Shown piece after piece: positions 1-5,541 of a stretch of DNA of 7,404 bases. This DNA is from JANNAV01 sp031384695 (GTDB lineage Bacteria; Pseudomonadota; Alphaproteobacteria; Rhodobacterales; Rhodobacteraceae). Below the pieces are notes generated by a model. The model was not told where the DNA came from and did not search any database. It saw only the letters and a list, made by a program, of their open reading frames with translations. The stretch covers positions 1 to 7,404 of the forward strand of contig JANNAV010000021.1 of NCBI GenBank assembly GCA_031384695.1, read 5' to 3'. The position numbers and the translations under genes were made by a program. How positions within the stretch are numbered: position 1 is the first letter of the stretch; the number at the start of each line of letters is the position of its first letter.

Positions 1-80
1 AACAGAGGCATCACCAGGAAGGCCAGCACCAGCCCGGCAATCCCCCAAGCAGCCCATCTATGCACCCACTCGCCCTGCAT
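1..80 (-). CDS. ABC transporter permease, second subunit (5' fragment)
   Basis: Only the first 26 codons are in the window; the gene continues past the left edge. The start ATG (80-78) shares one base with the TGA stop (82-80) of the upstream permease, a TGATG junction that suggests translational coupling. The visible peptide begins MQGEWVHRWAAWGI and enters a hydrophobic stretch (AGLVLAFLVMPL) that fits the first membrane helix of a PotC/YdcV-type inner-membrane permease. Identification rests mainly on position: binding protein, permease and second permease is the usual order for polyamine-type importers. The ATP-binding subunit is not in the window and may lie further left. The fragment is too short for motif-level proof. 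Confidence 0.75.
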   Translation of the reverse strand, partial: MQGEWVHRWAAWGIAGLVLAFLVMPL

Positions 81-1315
81 CACGCAACCCGTCCCGCCGC
101 CAGCCACCGGGTAGCGCTGACAAGCCCCGCCGCCAACCCCAGTACCGCCAGCAGTTGCACCGACAGCGCCGCCGCCAACCCCCAGTTCAGAGTTTTATCG
201 GTATAAAACACAATGAAACTGCTCAGCATCTGATCGCCCGGCCCGCCGATTAACGTGGGGGTGATGTAATAGCCAAGCGCGAACACAAACACGATGCCAG
301 ACCCGGTCAGGATACCGGGCAGGATCATCGGCAGTTGCACGCGCCGCCACGCCGTCCACCAAGGTGCCCCCAAGGATCGCGCCGCCCGCATATAGGTGGG
401 TGGTATACGGCGCAGCACCGACAGGATCGGCAAGATCATCAGCGGCAACAGCACCTGCACCATCGTCACCATCAGACTGCCGCGAGTATAAACAAGGCGC
501 AACGGCTCGGTCACAGCCCCCAGCCAGATCAACACGGAATTCACCGGGCCTTCGCCCTGTAACAAGATGATCCAAGCAACTGTGCGCACCAAAAGCGATG
601 TCCACAGCGGCAGCAATACCATTGCCAACAAAACGGCGGCAACGCGCGGCGGGGCGGCAACAATAACATGTGCAACCGGCAGAGCGAGGATTGCACAGAT
701 TGCTGTCACCGAAAGGCTGATCGCGATGGTGCGCCACAGGATCGTCAGGAACAGTGCCGACTGCGGCGAAACCTGGCCGATGCTGCCATCGGCACGCCGT
801 TCCAGATCAAGGCTGGTCAGCAGGTAGAACGCGGTAAAGCGGCCGTTTTCATGCGCGATAACAGACCAAAGCGCGGGATTGTCCCAGCCTTTTACCTGCG
901 CCAGCACTGAATTGCGCACATCACCTGCGGGAAAGGCCGCTTCAGCCGCCAACCGCGCGGTTTTCAGAATGATTGTGCGCGTGCCCGGCACCGCTTGGTT
1001 CAGCCGCGCCGCCAACGCGCCTGCGCGTCCCGCATTCTGGGCGACTGCAAGGTCACTGACAAGGGCTGCAAACGCCGGTTCAGGCGGCAAACCATCTGCC
1101 AAGGTCCATGCGGACAAACTTTTGGATGTCTGCGCCAGATTGATTTGCAAATCGCGGTTGTCGATGGCGCGGAACAAAAACATGCCGACTGGCACGATCA
1201 CCGACAGGATCACGAATAGCAGCAGGGGTGCCACCATCGCCATAAAGGGCAGGTGCCCCCGCAGCTTTGGCACAGGGCGATGTGCCGTGGCCAATGCGGG
1301 GACACCCTGCTGCAT
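80..1315 (-). CDS. ABC transporter permease, PotB-like, with long periplasmic segment
   Basis: This 411-residue inner-membrane permease belongs to a polyamine/opine-type ABC importer and would form the membrane channel with the second permease. A first hydrophobic helix lies at about residues 23-48. A long, mostly hydrophilic segment (about 50-180) follows, then a cluster of helices typical of the BPD_transp_1 domain. The cytoplasmic EAA-type loop that contacts the ATPase is at about 308-330 (AARSLGAPWW followed by RRVQLPMILPGI). PotB-type permeases are usually about 280-300 residues, so the extra length lies mainly between helix 1 and helix 2. The ATG (1315-1313) overlaps the TAA stop of the binding-protein gene by one base, and its own stop overlaps the next permease start, so the three genes form one operon. 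The family call is secure; the substrate is not readable from it. Confidence 0.9.
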   Translation of the reverse strand: MQQGVPALATAHRPVPKLRGHLPFMAMVAPLLLFVILSVIVPVGMFLFRAIDNRDLQINLAQTSKSLSAWTLADGLPPEPAFAALVSDLAVAQNAGRAGALAARLNQAVPGTRTIILKTARLAAEAAFPAGDVRNSVLAQVKGWDNPALWSVIAHENGRFTAFYLLTSLDLERRADGSIGQVSPQSALFLTILWRTIAISLSVTAICAILALPVAHVIVAAPPRVAAVLLAMVLLPLWTSLLVRTVAWIILLQGEGPVNSVLIWLGAVTEPLRLVYTRGSLMVTMVQVLLPLMILPILSVLRRIPPTYMRAARSLGAPWWTAWRRVQLPMILPGILTGSGIVFVFALGYYITPTLIGGPGDQMLSSFIVFYTDKTLNWGLAAALSVQLLAVLGLAAGLVSATRWLAAGRVA

Positions 1316-2355
1316 TACTGCGATTGCCAGGTTTTGAAACGTTGCTCCAGCGCTTCCTGGTTCTCGGCCCAGAATGTAGCGTCATACGGCGCGCCAAAGC
1401 CGATATGCGACGGCGCGGTTGGCAGACGGTCGCGCTGTTCTGGTGTTAGCAGATCAAAGACGCGGGTATCACCGGTGCCATATCCATAAACCCGGGGGAA
1501 GCCCGCCTGATTTTCAGGGACAGCGAAGAATTCCATGAATGCCTTTCCTGCGTCGGGGTTGGGTGAGTTGGCAACAAGCGCCCACATATCCGTGCCATAG
1601 AAGAACCCGGCCTCCCATGCGATCTTATAATTCTTGCCGTTATTTTCATTATCATACGTAACGCGGCCATTATACATATCTGTCATCACCACTTCGCCCG
1701 CATCAAGGTTCTGGATCGCCGTGGACGAGCTGTTCCACCACACTACGCTTGGTTTGATCTCATCCAGTTTGGCGAAAGCGCGGTCAACGCCTTCGGGGGT
1801 GCGCAGAACGGTGTAGACATCAGCAGGCGCAACCCCATCGGCCATCAGCGCATTTTCAAGCGTGTAAAGCGCGGTTCCCAGTACGCCACGCTTGCCCGGG
1901 AACTTTTTCAGATCCCAGAAATCAGCCCAGCTTTTTGGCCCATCCGCCAATTTATTGCCGTCATAAACCAGCACAGTGGCCCAAGTATCCGATGCGATGC
2001 CGCAGGCATGCATCGTTCCTGGCAGAGAGTGTTCCGACAACGCGCTGACCGATTCGGGCAGTTTCGCAAACAGCCCTTCGTCACAGCCGATATCCATCTG
2101 CGGCGCTTCGACCGAGACCACGTCATAGCTGATGCTGCCGCTTTCGGCCATGGCGCGGACCTTGGCCAGCGATCCGTCCCATTCATCCAGCGTCACGGCA
2201 ATGCCACTGGCGGCACTGAAAGGGTCTGTCACGCCCTTTTTATAGGCTTCGTTCCACGTTCCGCCCCATCCAACGATGGTGACAGTGCCCTCGGCATAGG
2301 CGCCCGAGGCAGCGCTGACAACGGCAATCGTGCAGAGAAATCTGGAGAGACGCAT
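1315..2355 (-). CDS. Periplasmic substrate-binding protein of ABC importer (PotD/PotF-like)
   Basis: This 346-residue extracellular solute-binding protein is the first gene of the minus-strand importer operon. It begins with a Sec-type signal peptide: basic MRLSR, a hydrophobic core, and probable cleavage after A-Y-A near residue 21. The mature start, EGTVTIVGWGGTWNEAYKK, is typical of the PotD/SBP_bac_8 group for polyamine- and opine-like ligands. Cys91 (in DIGCDEG) and Cys118 (in MHACGIASDTW) lie where this family often carries a disulfide. Trp/Asp/Tyr-rich stretches such as WWNSSS and MTDMYNG fit the ligand-cleft region. A good ribosome binding site (GAAAGG, 2368-2363) sits 7 bases before the ATG. 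The family suggests a cationic or amino-bearing ligand. The divergent catabolic genes and shared operator suggest it binds the substrate of the aminotransferase; that link is inference. Confidence 0.9.
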   Translation of the reverse strand: MRLSRFLCTIAVVSAASGAYAEGTVTIVGWGGTWNEAYKKGVTDPFSAASGIAVTLDEWDGSLAKVRAMAESGSISYDVVSVEAPQMDIGCDEGLFAKLPESVSALSEHSLPGTMHACGIASDTWATVLVYDGNKLADGPKSWADFWDLKKFPGKRGVLGTALYTLENALMADGVAPADVYTVLRTPEGVDRAFAKLDEIKPSVVWWNSSSTAIQNLDAGEVVMTDMYNGRVTYDNENNGKNYKIAWEAGFFYGTDMWALVANSPNPDAGKAFMEFFAVPENQAGFPRVYGYGTGDTRVFDLLTPEQRDRLPTAPSHIGFGAPYDATFWAENQEALEQRFKTWQSQ

Positions 2356-2362
2356 AGCGATA

Positions 2363-2368
2363 CCTTTC
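2363..2368 (-). promoter_or_regulatory. Ribosome binding site of the binding-protein gene
   Basis: GAAAGG on the minus strand lies 7 bases before the ATG at 2355-2353, a normal spacing that supports this start codon. Confidence 0.6.
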
Positions 2369-2399
2369 TGAATGAGGAGTCGTTCTTGTGGTTCCGGTC

Positions 2400-2417
2400 A
2401 ATAGTTGATCAACTATT
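2400..2417. promoter_or_regulatory. Operator O1: 18-bp perfect palindrome, likely GntR site
   Basis: AATAGTTGATCAACTATT is a perfect 18-bp inverted repeat centred between 2408 and 2409. A second copy with 16 of 18 identical bases lies at 2587-2604, before the divergent operon. The GT-N6-AC layout with dyad symmetry suits a dimeric GntR/FCD regulator, and such a gene lies at the end of the divergent operon. The site falls between the putative -35 element (2429-2424) and the transcript start of the importer operon, so a bound protein would block polymerase. Binding by this regulator is inferred. Confidence 0.8.
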
Positions 2418-2429
2418 TTATTCTGTCAA
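2401..2429 (-). promoter_or_regulatory. Putative promoter of the importer operon
   Basis: On the minus strand, a perfect TTGACA -35 box lies at 2429-2424. With a 17-base spacer, the -10 position falls on AACTAT at 2406-2401, a weak match (3 of 6) lying inside operator O1. The predicted transcript would start near 2394, about 40 bases before the start codon. The -35 box is convincing; the -10 box is not certain. Confidence 0.5.
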
Positions 2430-2482
2430 CACAGAAATTCTGGGGGGCGCGCGGCAGTGATTATCCTACGGTTGGTAACCAC

Positions 2483-2504
2483 AAAGCCAATAATATATGG
2501 CTTT
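2483..2504. repeat. 7-bp inverted repeat with AT-only loop in the divergent region
   Basis: AAAGCCA (2483-2489) and TGGCTTT (2498-2504) are perfect inverted arms around an 8-base A/T-only loop (ATAATATA). It lies about midway between the two operators. No T-run follows the second arm, so it does not look like a standard intrinsic terminator. It could be a binding site for a second regulator or an AT-rich opening or bending element. A shorter dyad, GGTT-GGT-AACC at 2470-2480, lies just before it. Function unknown. Confidence 0.5.
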
Positions 2505-2542
2505 CTGCGATGATCCGCTTGTTTAGGCAGCGTGACTCATCA

Positions 2543-2566
2543 GGGAGGAGCATGATTTCAGTTTGA
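2543..2566 (+). other. Strong ribosome binding site with four-codon minigene
   Basis: GGGAGGAG (2543-2550) is the strongest Shine-Dalgarno-like run in this region. It is followed by ATG at 2552 and the short frame ATG ATT TCA GTT TGA, encoding M-I-S-V. It would be translated only if a transcript starts upstream of the TTGACA at 2563-2568, which overlaps the minigene's end. It may be a chance match, a leader minigene on a longer transcript, or the start of a lost gene. No function is claimed. Confidence 0.3.
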
Positions 2567-2592
2567 CAAGCTTTTGAATGTTGCGCAATAGT
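2563..2592 (+). promoter_or_regulatory. Putative promoter of the aminotransferase operon
   Basis: A perfect TTGACA lies at 2563-2568. With an 18-base spacer, AATAGT (2587-2592; 4 of 6 matches to TATAAT) serves as -10 and overlaps the left half of operator O2. Transcription would start near 2599, giving a leader of only about 13-22 bases. The overlap of -10 and operator is the arrangement expected for repression by steric block. Confidence 0.55.
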
Positions 2593-2604
2593 TGATCAAC
2601 TTTG
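2587..2604. promoter_or_regulatory. Operator O2: second copy of the palindrome
   Basis: AATAGTTGATCAACTTTG shares 16 of 18 bases with operator O1 and contains the perfect 12-bp dyad AGTTGATCAACT (2590-2601). It overlaps the putative -10 box and lies immediately before the ribosome binding site of the aminotransferase gene. Its position mirrors O1, which argues for coordinate control of importer and catabolic genes by one regulator, most likely the GntR protein encoded two genes downstream. Confidence 0.75.
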
Positions 2605-2610
2605 GAAAGG
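2604..2610 (+). promoter_or_regulatory. Ribosome binding site that bears on the aminotransferase start
   Basis: GGAAAGG ends one base before the ATG at 2612, too close for efficient use. It lies 10 bases before the in-frame ATG at 2621. The spacing favours 2621 as the true start, removing three residues (M-A-D) from the longest frame. Confidence 0.5.
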
Positions 2611-2611
2611 A

Positions 2612-3934
2612 ATGGCCGATATGCTGCGCAACACCGATCTCGATGATGCCATTGCGGATGCGACTTCCCGCTACATTGCTGCAAATCCGAAAAGCCTGGC
2701 GCGGCATCAGGCGGCGTGTGCCAGCCTGCCGGGCGGCAACACCCGATCCGTGCTGTGGTTTGAACCTTTTCCGGTGGCCCTGACGGAAGGCAAAGGCGTC
2801 CATGTCACCGATCTGGATGGTCACAACTACACCGATTTCGTCAGCGAATATTCGGCTGGATTGTATGGCCATTCCGATCCGGTGATCATGGCGGCGATCA
2901 TTGATGCGGTGCAAAACGGCGTTGCCCTTGGTGGCCCCAACACGTTTGAAGCCCGGCTTGCCGAAGAGCTGGTATCGCGGTTCGCGGCGCTTGACCGGGT
3001 TCGGTTTTGCAATTCGGGCACCGAGGCCAACATTATGGCGATGTCTGCTGCCCGTGCGATCACCGGGCGCGACAAGGTTATGGTTTTCCACGAAGGCTAT
3101 CATGGCGGGGTGCTAAGCTTTGGGCACGGCGGATCAGTGCTTAACCTGCCATTCCCGTATGTTTTCGCGGATTACAATGATGTTGCGGGCACCGAGGCGC
3201 TGTTGCTGGCGAACAAGGACAGCATTTCATCGGTTATTCTTGAACAGATGTTGGGCAGTGGCGGCTGTATCCGGGCGACAGATGCGTTTCTTGCAATGTT
3301 GCGCCGCGTCACCCAAGAGATCGGCGCTTTGTTGATTTTTGACGAAGTGATGACCTCGCGCCAGCATTACAACGGTATGCAGGCGATCACCGGCGTGACG
3401 CCCGATCTGATGACTTTGGGCAAATATGTGGGCGGCGGCGCCAGTTTTGGTGCATTCGGCGGACGGGCCGATCTGATGGAGCGGTTTAACCCCACGTCTG
3501 CACAGGCTTTTGGCCATGGCGGTACGTTTAACAACAATATCATCAGTATGGCGGCGGGCTATACCGGGTTAACCAAGGTGTTGACCCGCGAAGCGTCGGA
3601 TCGGTTCAATGTGCTGGGTGAAAGACTGAAATCCGCGATGCAGGACATGCTAGATGCACATGGCGTTGCGGCCTGCACCACGGGCTATGGGTCTTTGTTC
3701 AACCTGCATTTCCTGCCAACCGGTCAAGTCACGCCCGCGGCGGTCGAAGCGATTGATCATCGCCCCAGCAAGCTTTGGCACCTGGAAATGCTGCTTGCGG
3801 GCCAATACGTCACCCCGCGCGGTATGATAGCGCTGGCGCTGCCGCATACAGAGGTTGAAACAGATAATTTTCTGGAGGTATTCGACGGTTTTCTGACAGA
3901 TTATCGGTCGGTTCTGCCGCAGGTTGCCGCCTGA
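2612..3934 (+). CDS. Class III aminotransferase, beta-amino acid (beta-phenylalanine aminotransferase-like)
   Basis: This PLP-dependent, fold-type I enzyme has 440 residues from ATG 2612, or 437 from the better-spaced ATG 2621. Visible motifs are SGTEAN at 135-140 (cofactor phosphate), GYHGG at 162-166, Asp244 in FDEVMTSR (cofactor ring nitrogen) and Lys271 in TLGKYVGGG (Schiff base). It superficially resembles HemL. From memory it is far closer to the Variovorax beta-phenylalanine aminotransferase: NTRSV with Arg45 and TPRG with Arg403 match that enzyme's substrate-carboxylate arginines (41 and 398), and Lys271 matches its Lys267. The expected reaction is 3-amino acid + 2-oxoglutarate giving 3-keto acid + glutamate. 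Its TGA overlaps the next gene's ATG by one base. The class is secure and beta-amino acid specificity likely; the exact substrate is unknown. The alternative is a glutamate-1-semialdehyde aminomutase paralogue. Confidence 0.88.
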   Translation: MADMLRNTDLDDAIADATSRYIAANPKSLARHQAACASLPGGNTRSVLWFEPFPVALTEGKGVHVTDLDGHNYTDFVSEYSAGLYGHSDPVIMAAIIDAVQNGVALGGPNTFEARLAEELVSRFAALDRVRFCNSGTEANIMAMSAARAITGRDKVMVFHEGYHGGVLSFGHGGSVLNLPFPYVFADYNDVAGTEALLLANKDSISSVILEQMLGSGGCIRATDAFLAMLRRVTQEIGALLIFDEVMTSRQHYNGMQAITGVTPDLMTLGKYVGGGASFGAFGGRADLMERFNPTSAQAFGHGGTFNNNIISMAAGYTGLTKVLTREASDRFNVLGERLKSAMQDMLDAHGVAACTTGYGSLFNLHFLPTGQVTPAAVEAIDHRPSKLWHLEMLLAGQYVTPRGMIALALPHTEVETDNFLEVFDGFLTDYRSVLPQVAA

Positions 3935-4821
3935 TGCGCCCCGTTATCATCACATGCGCCCTGACCGGCAACAGCGACACCACCGGACGCAGCCCGCATG
4001 TGCCGGTAACACCCGAACAAATCGCCGCAAACGCGCTGGCTGCGGCGGCGGCGGGGGCGGCCATCGTGCATATCCATGTGCGCGATCCGGTCACCGGCAA
4101 AGGCAGCCGCGAGGTGGCGCTGTATCGTGAGGTGACGGACCTTATCACCGCGTCGGGGTCTGATGTTATTGTCAATCTGACCGCAGGTATGGGCGGGCAG
4201 TTGATCTTTAATGCGGACAATCCCTTGCCTGCAGCACCGGGAACGGATCTGGTTGGCGCGGTCACCCGTATGGCCCATATCGACGCGCTGCGCCCCGAAA
4301 TGTGCAGCCTTGATTGTGGCAGCTTTAACACCGGCGTGGGGGATGAGATTTTTGTCAGCACCTTGCCGATGATGCTGACAATGGCTGCCCGGATGCAGGC
4401 CGCCGGGGTGAAGCCGGAACTGGAAGTATTCGATTTTGGCCACATGCGGCTTGCCTGCTACTTGGTTGAACAGGGTTTAATTCCGCCGCCGCCGCTGTTT
4501 CAGTTTGCGTTGGGCCTGCGCTGGGGTGCGCCGTCTGATGTCGGCACGCTGCTGCATCTGCGATCAATGCTGCCCGATGGCGCGCAATGGGTGGCCTTCG
4601 GGGCTGGGCCGGAACAATTCCCCATGGCCGCGCAATCCATTTTGCTGGGCGGGCATGTCAGAGTCGGTCTGGAAGATAATCTTTACCGGCGAAGGGGGGT
4701 GCTTGCCAGCAATGCCGAACTTGTCGAAGATGCCGTGCGTCTGGTAGATGCGCTGGGGCATCGTGCGGCTACGTCTGCCGAGGCGCGCGAAATTCTGGGC
4801 CTTGCAGGCAAGACGCGGTGA
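3934..4821 (+). CDS. Beta-keto acid cleavage enzyme (BKACE, DUF849)
   Basis: This 295-residue zinc-dependent TIM-barrel enzyme belongs to the family founded by 3-keto-5-aminohexanoate cleavage enzyme (Kce). The family reaction is beta-keto acid + acetyl-CoA giving acetoacetate + a new acyl-CoA. Zinc ligands are visible: His46 and His48 in HIHVRDP, and Glu247 in GLEDN. Arg243 and Asp248 keep the spacing of the Kce catalytic Arg226/Glu230/Asp231. The N-terminus (ITCALTG, then RSPHVPVTPEQI) and VNLTAGMGG most resemble the dehydrocarnitine-cleaving branch. Kce's Glu14, which as I recall binds the substrate amino group, aligns with Ser14 here (N-S-D). The ATG overlaps the aminotransferase stop (TGATG), so the enzyme making the unstable keto acid and the one consuming it are translationally coupled. 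The family is secure; the acyl group is unknown. Confidence 0.92.
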   Translation: MRPVIITCALTGNSDTTGRSPHVPVTPEQIAANALAAAAAGAAIVHIHVRDPVTGKGSREVALYREVTDLITASGSDVIVNLTAGMGGQLIFNADNPLPAAPGTDLVGAVTRMAHIDALRPEMCSLDCGSFNTGVGDEIFVSTLPMMLTMAARMQAAGVKPELEVFDFGHMRLACYLVEQGLIPPPPLFQFALGLRWGAPSDVGTLLHLRSMLPDGAQWVAFGAGPEQFPMAAQSILLGGHVRVGLEDNLYRRRGVLASNAELVEDAVRLVDALGHRAATSAEAREILGLAGKTR

Positions 4822-4824
4822 CGA

Positions 4825-5541
4825 TTGAATGAAAGCCGACAGATGCCCAATGACCTGACCGATTCAACCATAACGCACAGCTTTGAGCCGGCCTATCGGT
4901 CGCTGCGCATGGCTATGATGTGCGGCGATGTGATGCCGGGCGAACGGATGGTGGTAAAACGCCTGTCCGAACGTTTTGGCACCAGTTCGCTTCCCGTGCG
5001 GCAGGCCTTGCAACGGTTGGTCGCCGAAGGGGCGCTGATCGACCGGCCTTATTATGGTGCCGAAGTGCCGGTTTTGGACGTAGAGGCGGTGATGGATCTT
5101 CGCCGTGTGCGCTGCGCGCTGGAAGGGCAGGCCGCAGAATGGGCCGCGCAAACCATCACCCCGGCAGAGCTTGACCGGTTGCATGCGTTGCAGGCCAAAA
5201 TGCAGGCCGCCGTCCATTTTCCCCACACCAACACCTTCCTGCCGTGGAACCTGGAGTTTCATTTTACTGTATATCAGGCGGCGCGATCACCACATATATT
5301 GCCGCTGATCGAAAGCCTGTGGCTTCGCGCTGGCCCCTGTCTGAACGTGGTGCGGACCGAAACCAAACTAGGTATGGGTCTGGATCATCATGTTGAACTG
5401 CTGGCCGCGCTGACCAGCGGCGACGGTGTTGCCGCCCGCGCCGCCATTGTCGCCGATTTGACAGAGGCGGCTGAAATTATGGCGCGCGCGCTAAGCAGCT
5501 ACCGGCCTGCACCCATGATGTTGCGAAAAAGCACGAGGTGA
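4825..5541 (+). CDS. GntR-family transcriptional regulator, FCD (FadR) subfamily
   Basis: This 238-residue protein (from TTG 4825) has an N-terminal winged helix-turn-helix at about 18-82, with recognition segment SLPVRQALQRLVAEG at 55-69. A helical FCD ligand domain spans about 86-222. FCD metal-ligand positions have the expected 4/43/22-residue spacing at Asn142, His146, His189 and Asp211. The usual set is Asp/His/His/His, so two ligands are changed. ATG 4843 may be the real start (232 residues), as GAAAG (4831-4835) lies 7 bases before it whereas the TTG has no clear site. It follows the BKACE stop by 3 bases (or 21), so it is probably co-transcribed and autoregulated through operator O2. 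It is the obvious candidate to bind both palindromes at 2400 and 2587, sensing a substrate or pathway intermediate (inference). Confidence 0.9.
   Translation: MNESRQMPNDLTDSTITHSFEPAYRSLRMAMMCGDVMPGERMVVKRLSERFGTSSLPVRQALQRLVAEGALIDRPYYGAEVPVLDVEAVMDLRRVRCALEGQAAEWAAQTITPAELDRLHALQAKMQAAVHFPHTNTFLPWNLEFHFTVYQAARSPHILPLIESLWLRAGPCLNVVRTETKLGMGLDHHVELLAALTSGDGVAARAAIVADLTEAAEIMARALSSYRPAPMMLRKSTR

Noticed and set aside
195..737. 180-codon open frame on the minus strand inside the permease gene
   Set aside because: It is an out-of-frame shadow of the permease gene. Its composition (Cys, Arg and His rich, no family motifs) does not look like a real protein, while the overlapping frame has clear permease motifs.
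2483..2504. Reading the hairpin as a transcription terminator
   Set aside because: No T-run follows on either strand and it sits between two divergent promoters, where a terminator is not needed.
2558..3103. 181-codon minus-strand frame opposite the aminotransferase
   Set aside because: It covers the divergent promoter and the conserved aminotransferase N-terminus, has no recognisable motif, and reads as a shadow frame.
2612..3934. Assignment as HemL, the heme-pathway glutamate-1-semialdehyde aminomutase
   Set aside because: Overall fold motifs are shared, but the NTRSV and TPRG arginines match beta-phenylalanine aminotransferase better, and the operon with BKACE, importer and GntR is catabolic. 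Alphaproteobacteria also normally make aminolevulinate by the HemA route from glycine.
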